In this document: positions 7,748 through 15,531 of the stretch, piece by piece | Layout of the letters: every line of letters starts with the position of its first letter | How positions within the stretch are numbered: position 1 is the first letter of the stretch | From: Thalassiosira profunda | Lineage: Eukaryota; Bacillariophyta; Thalassiosirophyceae; Thalassiosirales; Thalassiosiraceae | Direction: 5' to 3' | DNA: 16,751 nt | NCBI GenBank assembly: GCA_036939355.1 | Contig: JALLAP010000730.1 | Coordinates: 1-16,751, forward strand | Translations under genes and position numbers: made by a program | Notes under the pieces: model-generated | What the model was told of the DNA's origin: nothing | Seen by the model: only the letters and a program-made list of their open reading frames with translations | The model's database searches: none

Positions 7748-8092
7748 GGTCGGATCGGCGGGGGGTGTGGAGAAGCCGCTGAGAGGGGGGTGATGGGAGG
7801 TGCGGTGCTGGAGATGGGTGCACTGCGCAGGCGCTGGGGAAGTGCAAAGTGAAGGCGCGGGTGCACTTTGCACTTCTTTGCTGGAGGTGCACGGACGTGC
7901 ACTTTGCAAAAGAAGGCACTAATCTTGCACTTTCAGTGCAATCTCGCAATCTCGCAATCTCGCACCCTCAGTGCAAGCTCGCACCCGTGGTGGAGGGGAT
8001 TGCAGCAAATCAAACGACGGTGCACCACACACCACATAACCGCGAGCGGGAGCGGCTCGAGGGAGGCGAGGGGGGCGCTGTCCACGTGAAAG
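7748..8092. promoter_or_regulatory. Divergent promoter rich in TGCAC/TGCACTTTGCA elements
   Basis: This 345 bp region separates the transporter (-) and lipase (+) starts. TGCA-centred motifs are dense: 7819-7823, 7843-7846, 7862-7873 (TGCACTTTGCAC), 7888-7892, 7898-7908 (TGCACTTTGCA), then about 7927, 7936, 7971 and 8021. TGCACTTTGCA is a near-palindrome (TGCA-CTT-TGCA), and its reverse complement core GTGCAAAGTG occurs at 7842-7851. Use as a shared transcription-factor site is inferred. Several minus-strand frames are open here, but none begins with ATG in the transporter frame. Confidence 0.5.
7940..7963 (+). repeat. Tandem repeat AATCTCGC x3
   Basis: Three exact 8 bp copies are at 7940-7947, 7948-7955 and 7956-7963, inside the TGCAC-rich divergent promoter and flanked by AGTGC on the left and ACCCTCAGTGCA on the right. 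This may be replication slippage or an array of binding sites. Confidence 0.85.
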
Positions 8093-10708
8093 ATGCCCGC
8101 CCTCTACCTCTTCGACCGGCGGACCCTCCTCGCGGGGGACGATCTGCAATTGCCCTCCCTCGCGTGGGGGACCGTCTCGGCCGCGCAGCTCTTCCTCTTC
8201 CTCCCGTACCTCCTCTACTACACCATCGAACTGTTGCTCACGTCCCCTCCGGCTCCCGGGGACGAGAATGCGGACGACGACGGGGACGCCCCCGGCGAGT
8301 ACGGCGGAAATCGACGCCTCTACGAGATTGACGATTACTTCGATGCCATGGAGAACCGATTGCCCAGCATGCAAACCGAGGCGTGCAGCACTGCCACCTC
8401 CGGGTTCACCGACTTCGCATTCCCCTCGCTTTTGTTGCTCTACCTCGTCGGGATGGCCCTCTACGGCGCCGCGTCGCTCGTGTACGAGCAGCGCATTTTC
8501 CACCTGGCGTCGCTGGGGACGCCCACGCGGGACGTGCACTTGCGCGATCCGTTGAGGGAGGTGCTGGAGACCAAGATGACATATCTGGCTGGATTCAACG
8601 CCCTGTTATTTCTGTATGGCCTTTCGATTGCGTTTGTGCACCTGGGCGGATATCGGCAGTGCTTTCCCACCTTCTGGTGGATCGCGTGGTTCCTTCTCAA
8701 GACGACCCAGATGGGACAATTCTTGCTGATGGCCACGTCGCTGGCGTCGTTGTGGCGGCTGCCCCCGGCGGTGGCGGGCACTACTGCCGGGGCAGAAAGC
8801 TCGTCGGACTTCTATCAACGACACGTCGACACGCTGCACGCGCACAACAATGCCGAGATGGCGGAGGAGCTGTGGCAAAATCGTTGCGACGGGTGCTGCC
8901 GCTTCCTCGCCGTATCGACTTGCTTCTGTTTTGGAGGAAAGGGCATCGTTTCTTTAGACGTCTCGCACGCGGCCGAGGGGGGCGGGGAGCGGTTTTACGG
9001 CGACATCGCAAGAGTATTAGCGGATTATTTTGCCGACTTTGGCGACGGGAGCGCGGGCGAGCGGGGCTTGGACGTGGTGCCGAGCGACGTCGGGCTGGGG
9101 TTTGTATTGTTGCGGCACATGCAGGCGCAGCGCAAGATGCTGGCGCAGAGGGATGCGCTGGAGCAGTCGGGCCATGTGTCGCCGAGGAGCAGCCCTTCGC
9201 CACTGCCACCGAATCATCAAACCACGCTCCTGTTTCGTCGAAGCATTCAAGGTGGTGAGGCAGACTGCAGCAATTTGGCAGATCCTGCATCGCAGGCAGA
9301 AGATGCGTACGCCTCATTCTCGCGAGCGGTGCTTTCTCCAACCAACTCTGACGATCGTGCGCTCCTGGAGGAGGGCGCCCGCTTTGCACGACATCAGCTG
9401 GCAATATACACGTGGATCCTCTACTATTATCAATTCCCCGTCACCGGGACGTTTCGGCTCATCGGGCGGTCGTTAAAAGCCAGGTCGCCTTGCGGCAGTG
9501 CTAGGGCGGAGAGAAACGCAACAACTGCCAGAGTCAGCAACTACGAACCCTGTTTGGACGTTGAGGCAGGCGTCGCTGGAAGCTCCACAGCAATGGACAT
9601 GAATCAAGACGCAATTGTTGGCGATAACTTTCTTGGCATCCACGAAGCCACGATGCTTGCTCATGCTGGGTTGGACAAGGCCGATATCGCCTACGCGTCG
9701 TTCGAAGCGGGGTTCTACGAGACTCCGTACTGCATCATAATCGACCGAAAGTGGAAATCGATCGTGCTGTCGATACGTGGGAGCCTGACTCTTGAGGACT
9801 GCGTGGTAGACGTGCTGTTGGACGCGAGCCCTCTTGATTCCCTCGGAGAAAAGCACGGGTTCAACGGAGCTGGACAGTATTGCCATGGAGGCGTCTTGGA
9901 ATGCACCAACTGGCTTCACGAGGATTTGCAGAGGCACAATGTGTTGCAACGCCTACTTCTGGGAGAAAATGCCGAGTTTGCAGACTACCAGCTTCGTATT
10001 GTCGGCCACTCTTTGGGCGCCGGTATTGGAGTGATTCTGGGTTTGATGTACCGCAACACCTATCCCAATTTGCGATGCATTTGCTACAGTCCGCCGGGTG
10101 GGCTGCTTACGTGGGATCTGGCCAAGGAATGCTCCGCTTTTGTAAACAGCTTTGTGCTGGACTCGGATATTGTCCCACGCCTTTCGGTCAATAACATGGA
10201 GCGCCTGCGTGACGAAGTCCTCCATCTGATTGCACGAGTGAAGCTGCCCAAGTACGAGATAGCGCAACGGCTTTTCTGGCACGGCGTTGGAAGTGAGGTG
10301 GATCTCGGTGACTTGGAGTTTCTGATACAACAAAACGAGGACATTCTCTACCCGCCCCATAGCATCCCAGACTCGGACTTTCTTCGGCAGCTCCGGCGAT
10401 TTGAGGAGATGCAAAACGAGAGACGAACGAGCCGCGGACCGGCGAGATCGATCTCCCTGTATCCTCCCGGCACGATCACGCACCTCGTCAAAACCGGACA
10501 AAGCAAACAGTGCATGCACGGGCTGATGGGCTGCATCACGTGCGGGGCCTCCAACGCCGGGTCGGAATACACGCCAATCCAAAAGGAGAACGACGATTTC
10601 AACGAAATTGAGATCTCTCCTACGCTTTGGACGGACCATTTCCCTACCCGCGTTTGTGAAGAGATTGAGAGGATCGCTGAGAGGTTTGAGCTCCTTTCGG
10701 CGTCGTAG
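8093..10708 (+). CDS. sn-1-specific diacylglycerol lipase (DAGL-like), complete
   Basis: This intronless gene encodes 871 residues. Four hydrophobic segments (about 26-49, 108-131, 163-184, 191-220) match the four-TM N-terminus of DAGL alpha/beta. A Cys-rich stretch and DLDVVPSD-like LDVVPSDVGLGFVLL segment (about 322-340) also match DAGL. The alpha/beta-hydrolase core has IVLSIRGSLTLEDCVVDVLLD, then VGHSLGAG with nucleophile S640, the strand YSPPGGLL, the acid D692 in DSDIVPR, and a likely catalytic H797 after YPPGTIT. The whole triad is present. The enzyme would release the sn-1 fatty acid of diacylglycerol at a membrane, giving 2-monoacylglycerol. A DAGL-like Cys-containing insert lies between TM4 and the core. 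Its 3' end faces the minus-strand GIY-YIG gene across only 44 bp, and its last coding 55 bp recur at 14468-14522. Confidence 0.93.
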   Translation: MPALYLFDRRTLLAGDDLQLPSLAWGTVSAAQLFLFLPYLLYYTIELLLTSPPAPGDENADDDGDAPGEYGGNRRLYEIDDYFDAMENRLPSMQTEACSTATSGFTDFAFPSLLLLYLVGMALYGAASLVYEQRIFHLASLGTPTRDVHLRDPLREVLETKMTYLAGFNALLFLYGLSIAFVHLGGYRQCFPTFWWIAWFLLKTTQMGQFLLMATSLASLWRLPPAVAGTTAGAESSSDFYQRHVDTLHAHNNAEMAEELWQNRCDGCCRFLAVSTCFCFGGKGIVSLDVSHAAEGGGERFYGDIARVLADYFADFGDGSAGERGLDVVPSDVGLGFVLLRHMQAQRKMLAQRDALEQSGHVSPRSSPSPLPPNHQTTLLFRRSIQGGEADCSNLADPASQAEDAYASFSRAVLSPTNSDDRALLEEGARFARHQLAIYTWILYYYQFPVTGTFRLIGRSLKARSPCGSARAERNATTARVSNYEPCLDVEAGVAGSSTAMDMNQDAIVGDNFLGIHEATMLAHAGLDKADIAYASFEAGFYETPYCIIIDRKWKSIVLSIRGSLTLEDCVVDVLLDASPLDSLGEKHGFNGAGQYCHGGVLECTNWLHEDLQRHNVLQRLLLGENAEFADYQLRIVGHSLGAGIGVILGLMYRNTYPNLRCICYSPPGGLLTWDLAKECSAFVNSFVLDSDIVPRLSVNNMERLRDEVLHLIARVKLPKYEIAQRLFWHGVGSEVDLGDLEFLIQQNEDILYPPHSIPDSDFLRQLRRFEEMQNERRTSRGPARSISLYPPGTITHLVKTGQSKQCMHGLMGCITCGASNAGSEYTPIQKENDDFNEIEISPTLWTDHFPTRVCEEIERIAERFELLSAS

Positions 10709-10752
10709 TTGCCACGCGGGGTTCAGAAGATTATTATTTAGAGAACGACGAC

Positions 10753-13033
10753 TTATTTAGAGCGTCTATGTCGCTGACCCGTCGCCTGGGATTTGATTGT
10801 CTCTGTTGCTTCAAATCTATCCGTCTGTGTCCTCGTTCGCTTTTCGCGAGTTGGAGGTGGACCGGATGGCCAGGACACAGGACGCTTTGCAGGAGCAGCA
10901 GCCTTCTTTTGCTTCATGCTCTCGATCCACTTCTTCTTTGCAGCCTCGGCCTGCCTGCCTTTGCACCAGCCATCATCCGTTCCTCCGTAGCTTCTGATCC
11001 AAAGACCATTCCAACGTTCATCCGCGTCAACTTTCGTCCCCATTCCAGTTGCATTATTATACTTCACAGCATCGCCCAATGCTTTGTCTTCCACCAACTT
11101 CGCCATGGCACGCTTGGCCTCGGCTCCATTCGACGACTGGTAAAGGATGATCTCATCACGAGAATCGTTGCCGGCGGGGTAGACGAACTGAATGCCAGAC
11201 GCCGGCTTCGAATCAGGCGCGTTCGTCTCTTCCTTCCACTTTGCAAAGTCTGCGTTGGTGAAGATGCTGCGCGCCCTCACGTCGTCCATCCACTTTTGCT
11301 CGCTTCTCGTGTAGACGCTGCCAATCCGCGCCCCGCGCGCTTTGGCGGCTTTCGTGGGCTTCCCTCTCTTCTTCTTCCGCGTTGGCTTTCGTTCGAACTC
11401 GGCTATCCCCAGAGATAGGTACAGCTTCGCATATTTTTCGATGTTGGGCCAACCGGCTTCCGGGTTGGGCTTTCGCCACGTCGTTACACAGCTTTGTATT
11501 GCTGCGCCAAGTTTTCGATCGTCATCACTGAGTTGAGTGGCTTGCGGGTCGGGGTACTTTCCAGGGCATCGATATGTGGTCTGGAAAGCACCGAGCATTT
11601 CCCCGTTCTTCTTCAACGCCTTTTCTCCCTCGATTTGTCCTTTCATTGCACTGTCTCTGTAGACAGGGATCGAGAGGAGTCGCGTGATCTGGTGTGGAGT
11701 CAGACGATTGGCTTTCCACTCTTGGCGGATTGCTTTTTTCCACGCTGTCACTGGTCCAGTTTTGGCGTCCTCCTTCCCTTCCTCTGTCTTAAGGTAGTCG
11801 ACCTTTGCGTTGAAATCCAACGGCGAGAAGAATGCTGCACAAACAAAAGAGCGAGTCAGAGCAGGAATCTCTCAATTGAAACAGACACATTGAGTGAGAG
11901 AAGATTTACTCACCTCTGAATTTGTCCGCGCGACGCTTTTCATCTCCTCTAACACCGCCAGGATTATAGCCAGCAGGATTATAAGCAACGCCGGCACCAG
12001 CAAGCCCCTCTTTGTTTCCGACATAGAATATGGACTGGCTGACGTCCTCATCTTTCCGCCGGACGCAGATCTGCTTTTCTCCCTCCATTTCCGTCGCAGA
12101 AGCTGGAATCGTCAACTTCCGCTCATCGAAGCACTTTTGAATCCAGAAATCGATTCTGCGCAGGTACCGAAGGGCCTGCGCTTTGTTTGACATTCGAAAC
12201 GACTCCGTGCCGGTGTACTCCTTTCCCTTAAAAGACGCAGAGTGTATCTTGATCATCTCCTCTAGAGACGGAACCATTTTCACCAGGTTGGCAGGCGCCT
12301 TGTACGCTTTCACCATTCCATAGCTGCCGCGGTAGATGTGCGCATTGCGGAGACGGATATCGAGGGGCCCTCTCGTTTCAGTCACCTTTATTCTCTTTGT
12401 ACCCTTGCCAATTTTGACGAGGTACGACCCGTCTCCCTCCTTGTGTACGGAAACATACACGCCCGATGATTGTCCGGAACGGGTTCTGGGGCTGTACTTG
12501 CTGTAGCCCAAGTCCTCAAAAGACAAGAAGCCGTCCATACTGCTGCCTTCGGCCACGACACGTTGCAATTCGCTGTCTGCTGTAGCGTACCGTTTGTCGT
12601 CGTACTGCCAACCACCATCGAGGCTCGCATCATCGTCCTCGTCTTCATCCGCGTCTTCATCATCGTGGGCCTCTTCCTCGGACGGCGCGAGGCTCCCATT
12701 GTCGGCGTCCTCTTCGGCGCTCTGGCTATCCTCGACTTCGGCCTTGTTGTCGCTGGTGTTGTCGTTCATGCTGTCAGCATCGTCCTCGGACAACGAGAAC
12801 CCTCCCCTGCCGCCAAATTCGGCGTTGTCTGGGGCCAACTCGTCCGCCTGGGCGCCGTCCATCTCCTCCTCATGTTCCTCCACGCTCTTCTCGCTCTCGC
12901 TCTCCTCCTCCTCGCTCTCCTCATCTTCGTACACCTCCGCCAGCATGGTCGGATCGGGCTCACAGCCCAACACACCGGAGCAGAACTGAATGATCTGCAA
13001 CGGACTGATCTCCAAAACCGACCGCGGTCCCAT
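10753..13033 (-). CDS. Acidic protein with a probable GIY-YIG (T5orf172-like) domain, two exons
   Basis: Exon 1 is 13033-11914, the intron is 11913-11835 (79 nt, GTGAGT...TTTGTGCAG, phase 1), and exon 2 is 11834-10753, giving 733 residues. Residues 31-140 are an Asp/Glu/Ser-rich acidic tract. Residues 191-281 fit a GIY-YIG fold: GVY (191-193), YLVKIGKG (204-211) for the second motif, RLRN (227-230) with a candidate catalytic Arg, LEEMIKIH (257-263) with a candidate Glu, and ESFRM (277-281), the ending typical of T5orf172/MUG113 domains. Exon 2 is Lys-rich (RKKKRGKPTKAAKARG) with an unidentified C-terminal domain (ERWNGLWIRSYGG, GWCKGR). A nuclear nucleic-acid role is plausible; nuclease activity is not shown. 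The frame stays open 38 codons above the ATG to a TGA at 13150-13148 with no Met, so a missed upstream exon is possible. The gene is divergent from the Tudor-like gene. Confidence 0.7.
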
Positions 13034-13454
13034 GGCGTACGCGACAACCCTCCCACCGTCGCTCTGGGACGACCCCTGCTGTCCCTCCGGCTCGTCTATC
13101 TCGTCGCGCAGCAGGTTGCTGCCTCCAAGCGCGCGTCCCTCGGCTATTCAAACAGCTCACGTAGAAACTCCACCTAGGAATTGTTACAAGGAGGCCGCCG
13201 GATCTTTGGTTTCTCCTCTCCTCCCAAAATGCAACGACGGAGAGCAACGATGGGCCGCAAACTCCCAGCAACCGTCGCCATTCAGGCCACGCCGCCACGC
13301 AGAGCTCCTCTGCGCACAATCTATCGATTGGCGCTGGCGCCCAGCCGCAAACGGCAGCCCCGTCGCTTTGTTGGCGTTACAGTTACACGGTGGCCGCTCA
13401 CGTCACGTGCACGTCGACGACGACGCAACAAACACAGCCCTCTTCGCAGCAGCC
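13034..13454. promoter_or_regulatory. Divergent promoter of the GIY-YIG and Tudor-like genes
   Basis: This 421 bp region lies between the two start codons. On the minus strand, 13034-13147 remains open in the GIY-YIG frame with coding-like composition but no Met. The rest holds a CGACGACGACGC tract and one CACGTGCACGTCG (E-box-like CACGTG) at about 13403-13415. No independent gene is supported. The promoter role is positional inference. Confidence 0.4.
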
Positions 13455-14466
13455 ATGGTCTACGGAAAGCTCCCGCGGACGATGCCCTCCACCCTCGAGG
13501 AGTGGAAGAATGTATGCACTCTTCACAACGAGGCCATGGCCCAGCAGCTCGCGATTACTCTGGGCTATCCACCGAGTTGGAGGGCGTGTCGCTACCCACG
13601 CCACACGGGGCGCCCCGACTTCATCTACGACGACGCTGCCGATGACAACGCCGAGGAGGCCGGGTATCGCGTCCCTGTAGGAGGGCCTGTGGCCAAGTTC
13701 GACGTGGGAGATATCGTGGAGATCAGGGAAGAGCCAGTAAAACCCGCCTGCGCTGCCACCAATATCATGATGGCACATACCGAGAGAGGGCCGCAGGATT
13801 TGCAGTGGTACAGGGCCACCATCACCAAGAAAACTGAGTATCTGAACGACATCAGGTTAGTTTGTGATCTACTGAACGTTCCTCATTGATATTACGAGTG
13901 ACTAATTGTGCACGGCGTAGGTACAAAGTGCAATACTCGGTGGATGATACCGTCGAATCCAATGTCCAGGAGTCGGAGATGAGAGCCACGGTCGTGTACG
14001 ACGATGAAGATGATCTCATCATCGACATTGTTCCGATCATGACCGCCTACAACATCAGAAAGAAGGAGAAGGTCGCCAAGAAGGTCGCCAAGAAGGCCTC
14101 GAAGGGCAACCGCGCTCCGACCAAACGGCAGCCCCGCGCAAGCAAGCCCACGTCGCCCTCCAAGTCGGGCCACCACGATTCTCGTCTCGCGACGCCTCTT
14201 TGTCGCGCATCGCCCAACAACCCTACATGCCACGCTCCTCGTCTCGTGACGCCCACGAACTCGCCGGGGCGTACTGTCAAGAAGGAGAGCCTGGCATGTA
14301 TGGTTGTTGGCTGCAGGAGTGGTAGGCCCGCCGTAAGAGAGGAGAAGTGCTGGGAATGCTACATTGCCGAGTGCAATGGTAAGCTGATCGTGATGAGCCT
14401 GGCATGTATGGTTGTTGGCTGCAGGAGTGGTAGGCCCGCCGTAAGAGAGGAGAAGTGCTGGGAATG
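13455..14466 (+). CDS. Tudor/Agenet-like protein with basic tail, 3' end lost in a gap
   Basis: Exon 1 is 13455-13855, the intron is 13856-13920 (65 nt, GTTAGT...GGCGTAG, phase 2), and exon 2 runs from 13921 to the N at 14467. About 315 residues are visible. Residues 81 to about 158 (KFDVGDIVEI ... LQWYRATITK ... YKVQYSVDD) have the VGD-x-V-E, W-Y-x-A-x-I and Y-x-V-x-Y-x-D-D features of Tudor/Agenet domains, which read methylated Lys or Arg in chromatin or RNA proteins. A strongly basic Lys/Ala/Ser/Pro stretch follows (KVAKKVAKKASKGNR and onward). The C-terminus contains a Cys-rich 36-residue unit that begins to repeat before the gap. The reading frame beyond the gap is unreliable: it overlaps the NTAQ1 gene if extended. 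A chromatin-associated role is inferred. Confidence 0.65.
14287..14466 (+). repeat. 72-bp exact direct repeat, period 108 bp
   Basis: Positions 14287-14358 and 14395-14466 are identical over 72 bp, separated by 36 bp. The period is 108 bp, or 36 codons, so the repeat is in frame and encodes SLACMVVGCRSGRPAVREEK followed by CWE, with YIAEC in the spacer. Copy 2 stops exactly at the N. Each copy also contains TTGGCTGCAG (acceptor-like), and AATGGTAAGC (donor-like) lies in the spacer, so part could be intronic. The array probably continues into the gap. Confidence 0.9.
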
Positions 14467-14467
14467 N
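14467..14467. other. Single N: ambiguous base or gap marker
   Basis: This is the only non-ACGT base in the window. It lies exactly between the second copy of the 108-bp-period repeat and a 55-bp copy of the lipase 3' end. That position suggests a collapsed repeat or an assembly join rather than one uncertain base. Confidence 0.9.
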
Positions 14468-14562
14468 CGGACCATTTCCCTACCCGCGTTTGTGAAGAGA
14501 TTGAGAGGATCGCTGAGAGGTTCGGCATCGATACCACGCTCGGCTCGCCTCCGGATTGTTGA
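14468..14562 (+). pseudogene. Duplicate of the diacylglycerol lipase C-terminal coding end
   Basis: Positions 14468-14522 match 10632-10686 exactly over 55 bp. In the lipase frame it reads DHFPTRVCEEIERIAERF, then diverges to GIDTTLGSPPDC and a TGA at 14560-14562, whereas the intact lipase ends ELLSAS. It could be the tail of a second lipase copy or allele brought in at an assembly joint, or a real small duplication. The frame entering from the Tudor-like gene is different, so it is unlikely to be that gene's true end if the N is only one base. Confidence 0.6.
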
Positions 14563-14601
14563 GTTTGTTAGAATGTGTAATTGTGTAGGTTGGATTGGCA
14601 G

Positions 14602-15318
14602 TCATCTCTTATCTCTTGAAAATCTTGCTCGGAAAGTGTCAAGGGTCAGCACCTCTCCTTTCCGATCATCGGCGCCTTCTCCTCCGGTCATATTTATGTA
14701 CATTTCAAGATTGCTGTTCAATGCACCGTCTTTCGTCCCATGATTTTCGGCATCGCCGGCCAGCGACATCCCGTTCATTATCGGTGCGTAAGCTGGTGGC
14801 GGCGACTGCCACTTTCCATCTTTGAACATGTGCATTCGATCTGAATAGAAGTACTTCAGATAGCACTCTGCTGGTATCACCCGAAAGAGTGGAAGGTATT
14901 GTGCATCTAGCTGCAGATTGTTGGTGTGGGGGAACGATCCATCGAGGTAGTCGTCCAGCGGGCACGGGTAGGGCAGCCACGTATCCATATCCAGCACTTC
15001 CGTGTCGATTGATGCGTTGGCTCCCTCCATTTGGCTCCTGATCACAAAGACGTGATAGTCCCAGCACACATACTCCGAGGGATCGTCCGGCCGCGCCCGC
15101 TGGCGGAAGAAGGGGCAGCAGCGACGTTCGTTCGACACGAAGACGACGCGATAGACGTACTCGGAGCGGTTGCTGGCCGCGTCCGGTCCGTGGAGGTGCC
15201 GATGCGCGAGGCGCCACGCGTTCTCCTCGCAGTAGCACGGGACGCGGAGGTCGCGGTCCGAGGGACATCGGAGGGCGGTGGCCTCGGCGGTTGCCGGAGA
15301 TGCACCTTCTTTGTCCAT
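14602..15318 (-). CDS. NTAQ1: Protein N-terminal glutamine amidohydrolase
   Basis: The product is 238 residues from ATG at 15318-15316; the longer frame upstream begins only at GTG, and animal NTAQ1 is about 205 residues. The enzyme converts N-terminal Gln to Glu, the first step that exposes such proteins to arginylation and Arg/N-degron degradation in the cytosol or nucleus. All signatures are present: PCYCEENAWRL with the likely nucleophile C28, VFVSNERRCCPFFRQRARP, WDYHVFVI with H89, and VLDMDTWLPYPCPLDDYL with D112, giving the Cys-His-Asp triad. RVIPAECYLKYFYSDRMHM and the PPPAYAPI segment also match the family. A C-terminal insertion of about 25 residues lies between PPPAYAPI and the final TLDTFRARF helix. 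The gene is divergent from the RelA/SpoT homologue. Confidence 0.93.
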   Translation of the reverse strand: MDKEGASPATAEATALRCPSDRDLRVPCYCEENAWRLAHRHLHGPDAASNRSEYVYRVVFVSNERRCCPFFRQRARPDDPSEYVCWDYHVFVIRSQMEGANASIDTEVLDMDTWLPYPCPLDDYLDGSFPHTNNLQLDAQYLPLFRVIPAECYLKYFYSDRMHMFKDGKWQSPPPAYAPIMNGMSLAGDAENHGTKDGALNSNLEMYINMTGGEGADDRKGEVLTLDTFRARFSRDKR

Positions 15319-15531
15319 CTTGTGTCGATCGAAGGCTGCCGCGGGGTGGGGCGCGGAGGCGCGGGAGGCGCGGGGGAGCAGGAGAGCTGAGAGGAGAGTG
15401 AAGAAGGCGGCACGGAGTGATGGACGGACACCCTCCACAATCCCCACAAAATTAGCAAGCGAGCGGGAGGAACTTCCCCCCCCACGCAGTCGCCAGTTGC
15501 ACCTGAAGACGACGACGACCACCTTGCACCG
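15319..15531. promoter_or_regulatory. Divergent promoter of NTAQ1 and the RelA/SpoT homologue
   Basis: This 213 bp region lies between start codons; it would be up to 297 bp if the RelA/SpoT homologue starts at 15616. It is GC-rich with a C8 run at about 15476-15483. The NTAQ1 frame is open through it without an ATG, which I take as chance in GC-rich DNA. The promoter function is positional inference. Confidence 0.4.

Noticed and set aside
7114..7902. 262-codon minus-strand frame overlapping the transporter N-terminus
   Set aside because: It overlaps the transporter's own disordered region in another frame. Arg/Pro/Ala-rich translation is expected from GC-rich low-complexity DNA, and the transporter frame is continuous with the membrane domain.
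12470..13177. + strand frames of 131-235 codons with hydrophobic Leu/Val/Ser runs
   Set aside because: They are the complement of the GAN/GAR codons of the acidic tract in the GIY-YIG gene; the apparent membrane segments are an artefact.
14468..14743. Continuation of the Tudor-like reading frame past the N to a stop at 14743
   Set aside because: It reads the lipase-derived segment out of its own frame and then overlaps the 3' end of NTAQ1 antisense; the joint itself is doubtful.
15319..15522. N-terminal extension of NTAQ1 with a hydrophobic stretch (LRAAFFTLLSALLLP)
   Set aside because: The frame upstream of the ATG at 15318 has no Met and would begin only at a GTG. The enzyme family starts close to the CYCEEN motif.
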